A stretch of DNA of 64,000 bases from Pseudomonas brassicacearum (GCF_003732225.1 NZ_MOBJ01000005.1:62001-126000), one strand, 5' to 3'. Counted from the stretch's first letter, positions 28,583 through 38,463 are shown. The notes: a model not told the origin generated them from the sequence alone. A program made the numbers and translations.

Positions 28583-29250
28583 TGGTCCTCCAGAATCAGC
28601 ACCACCAGGTCTTTCGGGCCGTGGGCGCCGTAAGCCAGGACTTGCTCGATGTCGGCGGTTTTCGACGGGCCAGACACCAGCAAGGCGTTGGTCGGCATGC
28701 CTTGGGCCCACTCGAACTCTTGCTGCACCTGATAGAAGTTGTCGCGAATTTCACTGGCCTTGAGCAGGGCGAAATGCACCGGAGGCACCAGGCTCATCAG
28801 CCGTGGTTCTTCGCGGGTGGGCCAGATGATCAGGCTGCCGGTGGCGGCGATTGCTCCGAGGGTGGTGGTCAGGCTGGCCGGAGTGTCGTTGAACAGCTCT
28901 GCCTTCCATTCTTCTACTGGGCGGTCGTAGGCCTTGAGTGTTGGCAGCTCGGGATTGTTCGACCAGTGCTGCGTGATGCGTTGACCATGGGGCGTAGTCG
29001 GCGCGATCAGCAGGCTCGGCAACTGACGGTCGCGCAGCAATTGCGCGAGCAACTCTGGCCAGCCTTGCTCACTGGTCAGGTGGATTTCGGTGTGCACCGC
29101 TTCCATTAATTTGCGCAGTTGCGGGATGCGTTGTTCCGGCGTGTAGGTGTAGGGCTCGGTCACCAACGCCTCGTCGAAGTTGTCAGGTACTGGCGTGGTG
29201 CCGGTCAGACTGTTGCGCAGTTTGGCGAGGATGTTTTGCTTGGCGCTCAT
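28579..29250 (-). CDS. lldG: L-lactate dehydrogenase subunit LldG (LutC family)
   Basis: A 223-residue LUD-domain protein, family LutC/YkgG: MSAKQNILAKLRNSL at the start, then LIAPTTPHGQRITQHW and IAATGSLIIWPTREEPRLMSLVPPVHFAL, and a C-terminal GPSKTADIEQVLAYGAHGPKDL. Together with LldE and LldF it forms the iron-sulfur, flavin-independent L-lactate-oxidising system known from Shewanella (LldEFG) and Bacillus (LutABC). It starts one base into the lldF stop codon (TGATG), so the two are translationally coupled, and overlaps dld by 4 bp at the other end. Its exact role in the complex is not settled. Confidence 0.9.
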
Positions 29251-30704
29251 CAGCGATCTCCCTGTTTGGCCAGATGTTCGCGGGCCATGTCATGCAGTGA
29301 GCGGGCGGCGGGTTTTGGCGCGCTATGGTTTTGCGTCCATGGGCCAACGTTGCTTGGCGTGAGGGCGCGCAGGCGAGTGGCGAAGAAACCGAACAGCCGA
29401 TACAGCGTTGGCGAGCTGTTGAGTTTCGCCCAGGCGTTCCAGATGAAACGCTCTTTGCGCGAGAACTTGCTGCCTTGACCGCGCATCACTTGATGAGGGC
29501 TGTCAGGGGCTTTGACGTTTTCTTCGCGTAGGCGGCGCAGCAGTGCCGGGATCGGAATTTTTACCGGGCAGACTTCACCGCAGGCGCCGCACAGCGACGA
29601 GGCGCTCGGGTGGTCCGGGACTTTCGCCAGGCCAACCATGTGGGGGGTGATGATCTTGCCGATCGGGCCCGGATAAACCTCGCCATACGCATGACCGCCG
29701 ATGCGCGTGTAAACCGGGCAATGGTTCATGCAGGCGCCGCAGCGGATGCAGTTCAGGGTCTGACGCAGTTCGCTGTCGGCAAAGGCCTGGCTGCGACCGT
29801 TGTCTAGCAATACCAGATGCATTTCTTGCGGGCCGTCGAGTTCATGTGCCTTACGCGGGCCGGAGATCATGTTGACGTAGGTGGTGATTGGCTGGCCGAG
29901 GGCCGAGCGCGTCAGCAAGGAGAGCAGCGGTACAACGTCGCGCAGGTTTTCGACGACTTTCTCGATGCCGGTGACGGCAATGTGTACCGGCGGCACGGTG
30001 GTCGACATGCGCCCGTTGCCTTCGTTTTCAACCAGCAGCAGGGTGCCGGTTTCGGCCACGGCGAAGTTGACGCCGGAGACGCCGATGTCCGCTTCGAAGA
30101 ACTTCTGCCGCAAGACTTTGCGACCGATCTGAATAAGTTGGTCAACGTCCTTGGTGTATTCCACGCCAAGTTTGTCGTGGAACAAGGACGCGACCTGACC
30201 GGCATTCTTGTGGATCGCCGGCATAATGATGTGTGAAGGCTTCTCGTGGTCGAGCTGGACGATGAATTCGCCCATGTCCGACTCCAGGCATTCAACACCT
30301 TGAGCCGCGAGGACATGGTTCATCTCCATCTCTTCGCTGACCATCGATTTGCCCTTGATCACTTGCCGCGCCTCGTGAGCACGGATGATCGATAAGACGA
30401 TGCCATTGGCCTCGTCCACCGTTTCCGCCCAGTGCACTGTCACACCGTTGCGGGTCAGGTTCTGTTCCAGTTGCTCGAGCAGGTCGGGCAACTTGGATAA
30501 CGCGCGGGCACGAATAGCATTGCCCAATGCGCGTAAGTGTTCTCGCTCAAAGGCATCGCTGAAGGACGCTGCCCGCTTTGCCATCAGTGAATCCATCGCA
30601 CTGCGAAAGTTGTTCCGCAGTTGCTTGTCACCCAACGCCTCGTGAGCCCGGGTGCGAAAATCTTCTTCAATCGCTACCGTCGGAATCAGCGTGGAAGTGC
30701 TCAT
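29250..30704 (-). CDS. lldF: L-lactate dehydrogenase Fe-S subunit LldF (LutB family)
   Basis: A 484-residue protein with an N-terminal LUD domain (from about residue 70: KGKSMVSEEMEMNHVL, VAETGTLLLVENEGNGR) and a C-terminal region with two [4Fe-4S] motifs: CIRCGACMNHCP (C319, C322, C325, C329) and CGACGEVCP (C372, C375, C379). It is the electron-transfer part of the LldEFG enzyme. ATG 30704 overlaps the lldE stop by 4 bp and follows GGAGG, which settles the start against an open frame that extends upstream to 30926. It belongs to one transcription unit with lldP, lldE, lldG and dld. Confidence 0.93.
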   Translation of the reverse strand: MSTSTLIPTVAIEEDFRTRAHEALGDKQLRNNFRSAMDSLMAKRAASFSDAFEREHLRALGNAIRARALSKLPDLLEQLEQNLTRNGVTVHWAETVDEANGIVLSIIRAHEARQVIKGKSMVSEEMEMNHVLAAQGVECLESDMGEFIVQLDHEKPSHIIMPAIHKNAGQVASLFHDKLGVEYTKDVDQLIQIGRKVLRQKFFEADIGVSGVNFAVAETGTLLLVENEGNGRMSTTVPPVHIAVTGIEKVVENLRDVVPLLSLLTRSALGQPITTYVNMISGPRKAHELDGPQEMHLVLLDNGRSQAFADSELRQTLNCIRCGACMNHCPVYTRIGGHAYGEVYPGPIGKIITPHMVGLAKVPDHPSASSLCGACGEVCPVKIPIPALLRRLREENVKAPDSPHQVMRGQGSKFSRKERFIWNAWAKLNSSPTLYRLFGFFATRLRALTPSNVGPWTQNHSAPKPAARSLHDMAREHLAKQGDR

Positions 30705-31525
30705 CGGGCACCTCCGGTACGCTGCCAGAGGAAGCTGGCCAGGTGTTGACCGCGTAACGCTTCGTTCTGTTTTTCCAGCGAGCCGTTGATGTTCATCAAA
30801 CAGCCGCAGTCGGCACTCAACACCGTGTGTGCGCCGGATTCCTTCAGGGCTCGGGTCTTGTCCTCGACCATCGCACCGGAAATGTCTGGCATTCGGACGC
30901 TGAATGTCCCACCAAAGCCACAGCATTCACTTTCGTGGTCATGATCGACCCGTTTTACGTTGCTCAGTTGCGACAACAACTCGCGGCCATGCAAGTGGGT
31001 GTTCATCTCACGCCGCGCCGAGCACGAGGTGTGCAGCGCCACTTTGACCGGCTCGCCGCTGTCCTTGAGCTGCACCTTGCAGACGAACAGCAGAAACTCA
31101 GCCAACTCGTAGGTCCGTGCCGCCAGGGCCTGAACCTGTTTCAGCGTATCCGGCTCGTCCTTGAACAAGTCGGCGTAATGTTCACGCAGCATGCCCGCGC
31201 AGGAACCCGAAGGCACCACCACCGGATAGTCCTCGGCGAACAGCGCCAGTTGCGAGCGCGCTACGGTCCGGGCCTGTTCGGTGTAACCCGAGGTGTAGGC
31301 CGGTTGTCCGCAGCAGCTTTGCCCTTGCGGGTACTCGACGCGAATGCCCTCGCGTTCGAGCAAGTGAATCGCGTCCATCCCGGCCTCGGGATAAAACAGA
31401 TCGACCACACACGTGCCGAACAGGTAGACCCGCTGCGGTTTCTCGCTGGGGTACTGGCGCGGTTCTGGCAGTGGCGGGGCGACACGGGTCGCGTTCGGCA
31501 CAGCGTTGTAAAAAAGCTCGCTCAT
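30701..31525 (-). CDS. lldE: L-lactate dehydrogenase subunit LldE (LutA family)
   Basis: A 274-residue protein with two CCG domains, the cysteine-rich motif of heterodisulfide reductase-like subunits: SCCGQPAYTSG near residue 82 and ECCGFGGTFSVR near residue 200. With LldF and LldG it forms the L-lactate oxidising complex. The ATG at 31525 begins MSELFYN, close to where the homologous proteins start; the upstream in-frame extension crosses the hairpin of the lldP-lldE gap and is not credible as protein. The ribosome binding site is weak, which suggests coupling or lower translation relative to lldP. Confidence 0.9.
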   Translation of the reverse strand: MSELFYNAVPNATRVAPPLPEPRQYPSEKPQRVYLFGTCVVDLFYPEAGMDAIHLLEREGIRVEYPQGQSCCGQPAYTSGYTEQARTVARSQLALFAEDYPVVVPSGSCAGMLREHYADLFKDEPDTLKQVQALAARTYELAEFLLFVCKVQLKDSGEPVKVALHTSCSARREMNTHLHGRELLSQLSNVKRVDHDHESECCGFGGTFSVRMPDISGAMVEDKTRALKESGAHTVLSADCGCLMNINGSLEKQNEALRGQHLASFLWQRTGGAR

Positions 31526-31620
31526 CGGGCGTGTCTCTCGGCCGGTTATCCGTCCGCTGAGGCTGCTGACTATAAAGCGGGAAGCTTTCAGCAGTCTTGC
31601 AGACCGGGTGGTGAGTCGCT

Positions 31621-31645
31621 GACGCCGGGATCGTATCCCGGCGTC
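31621..31645. terminator. Strong hairpin between lldP and lldE
   Basis: Perfect 11-bp arms GACGCCGGGAT and ATCCCGGCGTC with loop CGT. A T run follows only on the plus strand, so in the direction of the lld genes it would not be a normal intrinsic terminator. It may protect the 3' end of a processed lldP message or end antisense transcription. Confidence 0.6.
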
Positions 31646-31681
31646 GGTTTTTTCCATGCTTCGTGTAGCTGCGTGTCGCCC

Positions 31682-33370
31682 TTAGTGCACCAGCATGCCG
31701 GTAAACCAGTAGGCCTGGGCCAGCGTAATCAGGCCGACGATAGTGGCAAAGAATAGGCTGTGCTTGAGAGTGAAGCGGAACAGGTCGGATTCCTTGCCCA
31801 CTAGGCCGGTCGCGGCGCAGGCCACGGCGATCGATTGTGGCGAGATCATCTTGCCGGTCACGCCACCGCTGGTGTTCGCCGCCACCAACAGCACGTCGTT
31901 GACGCCGATCTGGTGCGCGGTGGTCGCTTGCAGCGAACTGAACAACGCATTGGACGAGGTGTCCGAGCCGGTCAGAAATACACCCAGCCAACCGAGGAAT
32001 GGCGAGAAGAACGGGAAGGCAGCGCCGGTGGCTGCCAGTACCAGCGCCATGGTCGACGACATGCCCGAATAGTTGGTGACGAAGGCGAAGGCCAACACCA
32101 TGCCGATCGACAGAATAGGCCAGCGCAGCTCGTAGAAAGTTTCTTTCAAGGTGGTCAGACCAATTCTGAAATTGATCTTCAGGATCAGCATCGAGATCAG
32201 TGCGGAGAAGAAAATCGCCGTGCCGGTCGCGGAAATCGGGTCGAGTTTGAACACCGCCGGAATGGCGGTCGGGGCGGCTACGATCGGGGTGGTCTTGATC
32301 ACCAGTTGGTCAAGGTGCGGGATGGCGAAGTTGAACACCCAGCTGTACATCGAGCCGCCGGCGGCGAACATCGCCTTGAAGGACTTGAGGGTCCAGAGGG
32401 TGACCAGCGCGGTGAGGATCAGGAATGGCGACCAGGCCTTGAAGATCTCGCCGATGCTGTACGGCGAAGGCTGGGTCGTACGCGGTTGACCGAAACCACC
32501 GGCGCTTCTCACGGTTGCGGCGCCGACGCTGGCGGTTGCTTCGGCGAACGAACGCTTGGGCTGCCAGACCTTGAGGAACAGGGTCAGGGAGACCAGGCTG
32601 ACCAGTGCCGAGGTGATGTCCGGCAGCTCGGGGCCGATGAAGTTCGAGGTGAAGAACTGGGTCACGGCGAAGCTCAGGCCGGCCACCAGTGCTGCGGGCC
32701 AGGTTTCACGAACGCCGCGCAGGCCGTCCATCATGAACACCAGCCAAAACGGCACGAACACCGACAGCAGCGGCAACTGGCGACCCGCCATGGCGCCGAT
32801 CTTGAAGGCATCGATGCCGGTGACTTGCCCGGCCACGATGATCGGAATCCCCAGTGCGCCGAAGGCTACCGGCGCAGTGTTGGCAATCAGGCACAGGCCG
32901 GCGGCGTATAGCGGGTTGAAACCCAGCCCAACCAGCAACGCGGCGGTAATCGCTACCGGTGCGCCGAATCCGGCGGCACCTTCCAGGAACGCACCGAAGC
33001 AAAAACCGATCAGCAGGACTTGCAGGCGTTGGTCGTCGGTAATCGACAGCACCGAGCTGCGGATCACCTCGAACTGGCCGCTCTTGACCGTCAGTTTGTA
33101 GAGGAAAACCGCAGCCACGATGATCCAGGCAATCGGCCACAGTCCGTAGGCAAATCCATAACCAGCAGCGGCAAAGGCCATGTCGACAGGCATCTTGAAG
33201 GCGAATATCGCCACCAGTATCGACAAGGCCAGGGTGATGCTCCCGGCGACGTGTCCTTTGAGGCGGAACACGGCCAGAGCCAGGAAGAAAAATACGATAG
33301 GGATAACGGCCGCGAGCGCGGACAAGCCGAGACTGCCGAGCGGGCTGTAAAGCTGTTGCCAGGTTTGCAT
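31682..33370 (-). CDS. lldP: L-lactate permease
   Basis: A 562-residue membrane protein with about twelve or more helices and the LctP family pattern ([25 protein letters not shown], then [22 protein letters not shown]). It imports lactate, and in relatives glycolate, by proton symport. It is the first gene of the lactate operon; lldE follows 156 bp downstream after a hairpin. A perfect palindrome of the GntR-type operator class lies 53 bp upstream of its ATG, and the divergent regulator gene begins beyond it. No frameshift or missing segment is visible. Confidence 0.95.
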   Translation of the reverse strand: MQTWQQLYSPLGSLGLSALAAVIPIVFFFLALAVFRLKGHVAGSITLALSILVAIFAFKMPVDMAFAAAGYGFAYGLWPIAWIIVAAVFLYKLTVKSGQFEVIRSSVLSITDDQRLQVLLIGFCFGAFLEGAAGFGAPVAITAALLVGLGFNPLYAAGLCLIANTAPVAFGALGIPIIVAGQVTGIDAFKIGAMAGRQLPLLSVFVPFWLVFMMDGLRGVRETWPAALVAGLSFAVTQFFTSNFIGPELPDITSALVSLVSLTLFLKVWQPKRSFAEATASVGAATVRSAGGFGQPRTTQPSPYSIGEIFKAWSPFLILTALVTLWTLKSFKAMFAAGGSMYSWVFNFAIPHLDQLVIKTTPIVAAPTAIPAVFKLDPISATGTAIFFSALISMLILKINFRIGLTTLKETFYELRWPILSIGMVLAFAFVTNYSGMSSTMALVLAATGAAFPFFSPFLGWLGVFLTGSDTSSNALFSSLQATTAHQIGVNDVLLVAANTSGGVTGKMISPQSIAVACAATGLVGKESDLFRFTLKHSLFFATIVGLITLAQAYWFTGMLVH

Positions 33371-33422
33371 ATGGGGTGGCCCCTAATTGTTGTTGGTAAG
33401 GCACTGGTCAGCGTTCTTGGTT

Positions 33423-33439
33423 AATTGGTAATACCAATT
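33423..33439. promoter_or_regulatory. LldR/FadR-type operator
   Basis: Perfect 17-bp palindrome AATTGGTAATACCAATT in the gap between the divergent lldP and GntR regulator genes. It has the TTGGT-N-ACCAA character of operators bound by FCD-type GntR regulators, including LldR and PdhR, so lactate-responsive repression of lldP is a reasonable inference. Confidence 0.85.
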
Positions 33440-33631
33440 TACAATCGCTGTTGGCTAGGGTAAAAGCCTTGGGTACGGTGTGTCAATTTGCCGCCCTGAA
33501 ACTTTCGTCGAATGAGCGGTGCAGAGCTCGTCTGATCTGCTCGATCAAACGCCGTCTGGTAGGTGCTGGCGCGACGCCAATAGGCCAGAATAGAGAGCCC
33601 GGCGAGCCGTCGGGATCGTGGAGAATGAGTT

Positions 33632-34399
33632 ATGGGGTTTGATCAGATTCGTCAGCGCCGTTTGTCTGACGATATTGTCGAGCGGCTCGAGGGGATGATC
33701 CTTGAGGGCACGCTGAAGTCCGGTGAGCGATTGCCGGCCGAGCGCGCTCTGGCTGAGCAGTTCGGTGTATCGCGCCCTTCATTGCGTGAGGCGATCCAGA
33801 AACTGGCGGCCAAGGGGCTGCTGGTCAGTCGCCAGGGCGGCGGCAACTATGTGGTTGAATCGCTTGGTTCAACCTTCAGCGATCCGCTGCTGCATCTGCT
33901 GGAAAGCAACCCGGAAGCCCAGCGTGATCTGCTGGAGTTTCGCCATACGCTGGAAGCTTCATGCGCCTATTACGCTGCATTGCGCGCGACGGATGTTGAC
34001 CGCGAACGACTGACTGCGGCATTCGAAGAGTTGCAAGACTGCTATTCGCGCCATGATCAAGCGAGTCGTGCGGAAGAGGGCGCGGCGGATGCGAAGTTTC
34101 ACCTGGCCATCGCCGAAGCCAGCCACAACGCGGTGTTGTTGCACACCATTCGCGGGCTGTTCGATCTGCTCAAGCGCAACGTGGTGACCAACATCGGCGG
34201 CATGTACAAACAGCGCACCGAAACCCGCGACATGCTGATCAGTCAGCACCGGGATTTGTATCAGGCGATTATCGAAGGGCGCGCAGAGCAGGCGCGAGAA
34301 ATCTCCAGCCGACACATTCTGTATGTGCAGGAAGTGCTCGAAGAAGTGCGTCAGGAAATGCAGCGCATGGCTCGGGCGGAGCGGCGCAAGGGGATGTAG
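33632..34399 (+). CDS. lldR: GntR/FadR (FCD) transcriptional regulator LldR-like
   Basis: A 255-residue regulator. The N-terminal winged helix has GERLPAERALAEQFGVSRPSLREAIQKL, the GntR signature, and the C-terminal FCD ligand-binding domain contains the metal-binding pattern HLAIAEASHN..HRDLYQAI. The gene is divergent from lldP over a 261-bp gap holding a perfect palindromic operator, so it most likely regulates the lactate operon in response to lactate. The sequence also resembles PdhR, but no pyruvate dehydrogenase gene is nearby. The ATG at 33632 has GGAG upstream at about 9-nt spacing. Confidence 0.9.
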   Translation: MGFDQIRQRRLSDDIVERLEGMILEGTLKSGERLPAERALAEQFGVSRPSLREAIQKLAAKGLLVSRQGGGNYVVESLGSTFSDPLLHLLESNPEAQRDLLEFRHTLEASCAYYAALRATDVDRERLTAAFEELQDCYSRHDQASRAEEGAADAKFHLAIAEASHNAVLLHTIRGLFDLLKRNVVTNIGGMYKQRTETRDMLISQHRDLYQAIIEGRAEQAREISSRHILYVQEVLEEVRQEMQRMARAERRKGM

Positions 34400-34442
34400 G
34401 TTGGGTTTTGTCAGTTAAATCTTTATCGCTTGTGCGATTGTC

Positions 34443-34533
34443 TTCGCGAGCAAGCTCGCTCCCACACAGGTTCCAGGTCTGCCACATAAATGTCGGCATC
34501 CATAGATCGTGTGGGAGCGAGCTTGCTCGCGAA
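34443..34533. repeat. REP doublet (REPIN/BIME)
   Basis: Inverted REP units TTCGCGAGCAAGCTCGCTCC at 34443 and its complement ending at 34533, separated by about 40 bp. This is the second such element in the window; here it lies between lldR and smpB, and its core differs from the first in one position (AAGC versus AGGC). Confidence 0.9.
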
Positions 34534-34556
34534 AGCGGTCTCAAGCAAAAAGAAGA

Positions 34557-35039
34557 TTAATCTTCCTTGCCCTTGTTCCGCACCGCGCGCTGCAGCTCGC
34601 GACCGGCATCGCGTTCGCGCTCGGTATCACGCTTGTCGTATTCCTTCTTGCCCTTGCCCAGAGCGATCTCGCACTTGATCAAGTGCTTGCTCCAGTACAA
34701 CGACAGGCAGACGCAGGCGTAACCTTTCTGTTGCACGGCGGCAAACAGCTTCTCCAGCTCGCGCTGGTTGAGCAGCAGTTTGCGCGTACGCGTCGGGTCG
34801 GCAATGACGTGGGTGCTGGCGGTGGTCAGCGGGGTGATATGACTGCCGAGCAGCCAGGCCTCGCCATCCTTGAGCAGCACATAACTGTCGACCAGTTGTG
34901 CCTTGCCTGCACGCAGACTCTTTACTTCCCAGCCGGCCAGGACCATGCCAGCCTCGAACCGGTGTTCGATGAAGTAATCGTGTCGCGCCTTTTTATTTTG
35001 CGCGATGGTCCCTTCGGGGTGTTTCTTCTGTTTAGCCAT
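34557..35039 (-). CDS. smpB: SsrA-binding protein SmpB
   Basis: A 160-residue protein that binds tmRNA and brings it to stalled ribosomes. The conserved N-terminal [20 protein letters not shown], the central [20 protein letters not shown] and the basic C-terminal tail ([14 protein letters not shown]) are all present. The tail normally helps place the tmRNA in the decoding centre. The start at ATG 35039 gives the family's usual length; an open extension upstream is not coding-like. It is divergent from an NSS transporter gene. Its RNA partner ssrA lies about 9.3 kb away in the same window. Confidence 0.97.
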   Translation of the reverse strand: MAKQKKHPEGTIAQNKKARHDYFIEHRFEAGMVLAGWEVKSLRAGKAQLVDSYVLLKDGEAWLLGSHITPLTTASTHVIADPTRTRKLLLNQRELEKLFAAVQQKGYACVCLSLYWSKHLIKCEIALGKGKKEYDKRDTERERDAGRELQRAVRNKGKED

Positions 35040-35157
35040 AGGGGCGGCATTATAGGGAGTTGCGCGCGAGTCGGCTACGGTGAACCTGCGTGCTTGAGCG
35101 CATTGAGTGAATCCCGGACAATGCGCCCTCTTTTTTGATCGGTTGGGCGTGTTAAGG

Positions 35158-36561
35158 ATGTCGTCAGACAAGGTTTCAGTCCACGGTAGTTGGGCTAGCC
35201 GTTGGGTTTTCATACTCGCTGCGACCGGTTCAGCCGTGGGGCTGGGTAGTATCTGGAAGTTTCCCTATATGGTCGGCGTCTATGGCGGCGGCGCATTTGT
35301 GTTGGTGTTTCTGGCGTGTATCGCGCTGATCGGCGTACCGGTGATGTTGGCCGAAACCCTGATCGGTCGGCGTGCCCGGCAAAGTCCGGCGAATGCCTTG
35401 AAGGTGCTGGCACTTGAGGCAGGGCATTCTGCGAAATGGTCCTGGGGTGCGTTTGCCGGGATGATCACGGCATTGCTGATTCTGTCTTTCTATAGCGTGG
35501 TGGGCGGCTGGTCGCTGGATTACATCATCGACATGGGCCGCGGCGACTTCCAGGGCGTGACGACCGATCAGGTCGGCGCCTATTTTGGTGGAGTGATTGC
35601 CGACCCTTGGCGTCTGACGTTGTGGCACACCCTCTTCATGCTGTTGTCGGCAGCTGTTATCGCCAAAGGCGTGGTCGCAGGGCTTGAGCGCAGCTTGCGG
35701 ATCATGATGCCGCTGCTGTTCGTGATGCTGGTGATTCTGTTGGGCTATAGCCTGACCACCGGGCATTTCATGGATGGTGTGCATTTCATGTTCGACTTCA
35801 ATCCGGACAAGTTGCTCGATGGCTTGCTGCCGGCCATGGGGCATGCATTCTTTTCTCTAAGTGTGGGCGTCGGTTCGATCATGATCTACGGTGCTTATAT
35901 GCCCAAGCACTCGTCGATCTCCGGGACTATTGTTGGTGTCGCGCTGCTGGATACTTTCGTTTCGCTGTTGGCCGGTCTGGCGTTGTTTCCGATTGTGTTT
36001 GCGGCAGGTTTGAACCCGAGCGAAGGGCCGGGGTTGATGTTCGTCAGTCTGCCATTTGCCTTTGGTAACGTAGCGTTTGGTCAGTTGATGGGCGTGGTGT
36101 TCTTCGTACTGGTGGCGATTGCGGCCTGGAGTTCGGCGATTTCCTTGTTGGAGCCGATGGTGGCCTACCTGGTTGAGCGGACCAAAATCCGTCGTGGCTG
36201 GGTGACGTTCTGGCTGGCGTTCAGTTGCTGGTTTGTTGGCTTGGGGACGGTGTTTTCCTTCAATATCTGGAAGCAAGCCAGGTTTTTCGTGAATGATGGC
36301 GGTGCGTTTCACCTCTACCAATGGGGCGCGCAAGGCGGTCTGGATTTTTTTGGCGTGATCGATTTCTTCACCTCGCGGATCATGTTGCCGCTCGGTGGAT
36401 TGTGCTTTGTGGTATTTGCAGGTTGGGTGATGGGCCGTGAGGCGGTACGCGACGAATTGTCGATGCGCAGCCCTGTATTGTTTGCCCTGACTTTGTTCTT
36501 GATGCGCTATGTGGCGCCAATCGGCATTCTTGTAGTGTTTGCCGCCCAGCTGTGGAAGTGA
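35158..36561 (+). CDS. Sodium-dependent transporter (NSS/SNF family)
   Basis: A 467-residue membrane protein of the neurotransmitter:sodium symporter fold. The first helix contains [20 protein letters not shown], the Na+ and substrate site of this family, and [13 protein letters not shown] and [24 protein letters not shown] follow. Such bacterial proteins carry amino acids or related solutes with sodium; the substrate is unknown. ATG 35158 gives a normal N-terminus, though the AAGG just before it is too close to be an ideal ribosome site. It lies directly before ratA (7-bp gap), a recurring arrangement in Pseudomonas. Confidence 0.92.
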   Translation: MSSDKVSVHGSWASRWVFILAATGSAVGLGSIWKFPYMVGVYGGGAFVLVFLACIALIGVPVMLAETLIGRRARQSPANALKVLALEAGHSAKWSWGAFAGMITALLILSFYSVVGGWSLDYIIDMGRGDFQGVTTDQVGAYFGGVIADPWRLTLWHTLFMLLSAAVIAKGVVAGLERSLRIMMPLLFVMLVILLGYSLTTGHFMDGVHFMFDFNPDKLLDGLLPAMGHAFFSLSVGVGSIMIYGAYMPKHSSISGTIVGVALLDTFVSLLAGLALFPIVFAAGLNPSEGPGLMFVSLPFAFGNVAFGQLMGVVFFVLVAIAAWSSAISLLEPMVAYLVERTKIRRGWVTFWLAFSCWFVGLGTVFSFNIWKQARFFVNDGGAFHLYQWGAQGGLDFFGVIDFFTSRIMLPLGGLCFVVFAGWVMGREAVRDELSMRSPVLFALTLFLMRYVAPIGILVVFAAQLWK

Positions 36562-36568
36562 CGCTGAC

Positions 36569-37003
36569 ATGACGACACATATTCAACGTTCGGCTCTGTT
36601 GCCGTATCCGGCGCAAGCGCTCTATGACCTGGTCAATGACGTGGCGCGCTATCCGGAATTCTTGCCCTGGTGTTCCGAGGCGCATGTGCTGGAAAGCTCT
36701 GCCGAGCACATGCGCGCTAGCGTGGGTGTGGCCAAGGGCGGGTTAAGCCAGCATTTCGTGACGCGCAATACGTTGGTGCCTGGGCAGTCGATCGAGATGA
36801 ATCTCGAAGAGGGTCCATTCAATCAGCTGCATGGTGTTTGGGTATTCAAGCCGTTGGGCGAGAAGGCCTGCAAGATCAGCCTGGACCTGTCGTTCGATTA
36901 TGCCGGGCCGATTGTTCGGGCGACCCTGGGGCCGTTGTTCAATCAGGCGGCGAACACGCTGGTGGACGCGTTCTGTCAACGCGCCAAACAGCTGCATGGT
37001 TGA
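36569..37003 (+). CDS. ratA: RatA family protein (START/coenzyme Q-binding)
   Basis: A 144-residue protein of the START-like superfamily with the opening pattern IQRSALLPYPAQALYDLVNDVARYPEFLPWC. In E. coli RatA was described as an inhibitor of 70S ribosome formation; homologues in mitochondria (Coq10) bind ubiquinone, so the true function may be in quinone handling. The rnfH gene overlaps its last codons by 8 bp, as in many gammaproteobacteria, where the pair has been called a toxin-antitoxin module without firm proof. The ATG is 7 bp after the transporter stop. Confidence 0.9.
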   Translation: MTTHIQRSALLPYPAQALYDLVNDVARYPEFLPWCSEAHVLESSAEHMRASVGVAKGGLSQHFVTRNTLVPGQSIEMNLEEGPFNQLHGVWVFKPLGEKACKISLDLSFDYAGPIVRATLGPLFNQAANTLVDAFCQRAKQLHG

Positions 37004-37313
37004 GTCGGTGATTGAAGTCGAGGTGGTGTATGCCGCTGTCGATCGCCAGGTGTTGCTCAAGGTGGCGGTGCCTGTAGGCACTACTTTGCGAGCGGCGCTG
37101 GCTGAATCAGGCATCGCCGAGCAGTTTCCCGAACTGGACCTGACGACTTGCCCTGTAGGGATTTTCGGCAAGGTGATTGCCGATCCCGAGAACCGCCAGG
37201 TTCAGGCGGGTGACCGCATCGAGATCTATCGAGCGTTGCTGGCGGATCCAAAAGAGGTTCGCCGACTTCGTGCGGCCAAGGCTGCGGCGCAGGCCAAGGC
37301 CCGTGATCTGTAG
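36996..37313 (+). CDS. rnfH: RnfH family protein (UPF0125)
   Basis: A 105-residue beta-grasp (ubiquitin-like) protein: IEVEVVYAAVDRQVLLKVAV, then GTTLRAALAESGI, CPVGIFGKV and GDRIEIYRALLADPKEVRR. The family is UPF0125/RnfH; its function is unknown, though genes of this family sit beside ratA or the rnf complex. Its ATG lies inside the end of ratA, so the two are translationally coupled. A strong terminator begins 18 bp after its stop. The C-terminal tail is basic. Confidence 0.92.
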   Translation: MVESVIEVEVVYAAVDRQVLLKVAVPVGTTLRAALAESGIAEQFPELDLTTCPVGIFGKVIADPENRQVQAGDRIEIYRALLADPKEVRRLRAAKAAAQAKARDL

Positions 37314-37330
37314 ACTTCCCAAATGACAGA

Positions 37331-37364
37331 CAACAAAAAGCCCGGCATGCCGGGCTTTTTGTTG
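37331..37364. terminator. Bidirectional intrinsic terminator (rnfH / bamE)
   Basis: A perfect 34-nt palindrome, CAACAAAAAGCCCGGC followed by its complement after AT, giving T tracts on both strands. It lies between the convergent rnfH and bamE genes. Confidence 0.95.
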
Positions 37365-37373
37365 TGTCGCATT

Positions 37374-37901
37374 TTATTGCGGCGCAGTGTCCAGCGGTGC
37401 TGGCGTCGGGACCGGAACGGTTTCGACTTTGTCGACGTCCTTCTGGATCTGATCCAGCAGCGAGCCCGGTTTTGCCGGTTTCTCTGGCTTCGGCTTCTCG
37501 GCGTTTTCAACAGGGGCGGTCACGGTCGTGCCGCTGTCCTTGCCGAGAATGGCTTCGTCACGACTCACGCCAGGCATAAAATCGCCCGACAGGCTGACAA
37601 GCTGGTCGTTAGGGTTGAAAATAACGCTGATGCGTTCCTGTTGGCGTTCACCGCCGCCCGGCTGCAGGCTATACAAGTAATCCCAGCGATCGGCGTGGAA
37701 CGTGTCGGTCAGCAGAGGGTTGCCCATGATAAACCGTACTTGCCGACGGGTCATTCCCGGGCGTAACTGGTCTATCATGTCCTGCGTGACGACATTGCCC
37801 TGCTGGATGTCGATTTTGTAAACCCCGGGGAATGAACAACCGGCGAGTGCGAGCAGTCCCACAAAGGTGAAACTGGTTAGCAAGAGCTTGGTGTTTTGCA
37901 T
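37374..37901 (-). CDS. bamE: Outer membrane protein assembly factor BamE
   Basis: A 175-residue lipoprotein with signal peptide and lipobox LAGC (C22). The mature part contains the SmpA/OmlA core [28 protein letters not shown], which in BamE helps the BAM complex fold beta-barrel proteins into the outer membrane. A proline-rich C-terminal tail of about 60 residues ([17 protein letters not shown]) extends beyond the core, longer than in E. coli and common in pseudomonads. It is divergent from fur (97-bp gap), the conserved Pseudomonas omlA-fur arrangement. Confidence 0.95.
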   Translation of the reverse strand: MQNTKLLLTSFTFVGLLALAGCSFPGVYKIDIQQGNVVTQDMIDQLRPGMTRRQVRFIMGNPLLTDTFHADRWDYLYSLQPGGGERQQERISVIFNPNDQLVSLSGDFMPGVSRDEAILGKDSGTTVTAPVENAEKPKPEKPAKPGSLLDQIQKDVDKVETVPVPTPAPLDTAPQ

Positions 37902-37998
37902 CGGTGGGCGACTTCCACTATCTTGGCTGGGACAACGTAAACGCCGATCATACCCGCATTAAGAGAAGCTGCGAAGCAGCATCGCGAGAAAGCTGACC

Positions 37999-38403
37999 AT
38001 GGTTGAAAATAGCGAACTACGCAAAGCCGGCCTCAAAGTGACCCTGCCACGGGTCAAAATTCTGCAAATGCTCGATTCCGCTGAGCAACGTCACATGAGT
38101 GCTGAAGATGTTTACAAGGCGCTGATGGAAGCTGGTGAGGATGTCGGTCTGGCCACGGTTTACCGTGTTCTGACTCAGTTCGAGGCAGCTGGTCTTGTGG
38201 TGCGGCACAACTTCGACGGAGGCCATGCGGTCTTCGAACTGGACGACGGCAAGCATCACGACCATATGGTCAACGTCGAGACCAGTGAAGTGATCGAATT
38301 CTTCGACGAAGAAATCGAGCGACTGCAGAAGGCAATCGTCGACAAGTATGGCTTCGAGATGGTTGATCACAATCTGGTGCTGTACGTACGCAAGAAAAAG
38401 TAA
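37999..38403 (+). CDS. fur: Ferric uptake regulator Fur
   Basis: A 134-residue iron-responsive repressor. The winged-helix part reads LKVTLPRVKILQMLDSAEQRHMSAEDVY and GLATVYRVLTQFEAAGLV; the metal-binding part has KHHDHMVNVETSEVIEF and acidic residues beyond. Unlike E. coli Fur, the C-terminal cysteine cluster is absent, as is usual for Pseudomonas. With Fe2+ it represses iron-uptake genes. It is divergent from bamE and convergent with recN, with a shared terminator after its stop. The ATG has no strong ribosome site. Confidence 0.97.
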   Translation: MVENSELRKAGLKVTLPRVKILQMLDSAEQRHMSAEDVYKALMEAGEDVGLATVYRVLTQFEAAGLVVRHNFDGGHAVFELDDGKHHDHMVNVETSEVIEFFDEEIERLQKAIVDKYGFEMVDHNLVLYVRKKK

Positions 38404-38437
38404 GCATGTCGCGCGGATTTTTGATCTGCGAAACGAG

Positions 38438-38463
38438 CGAAGGCGACCCGAGGGTCGCCTTCG
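38438..38463. terminator. Bidirectional terminator between fur and recN
   Basis: Perfect 12-bp arms CGAAGGCGACCC and GGGTCGCCTTCG around a two-base centre, between the convergent fur and recN genes. Confidence 0.8.

Noticed and set aside
28583..28711. N-terminal extension of the D-lactate dehydrogenase
   Set aside because: The extra 43 codons lie in the lldG gene in another frame and are not family-like; the ATG at 28582 with GGAGGA and the 4-bp overlap explain the start.
36569..37313. ratA-rnfH as a defence toxin-antitoxin pair
   Set aside because: The pair is conserved core sequence; evidence for toxin-antitoxin behaviour in the family is weak, and the Coq10-like role is at least as likely.
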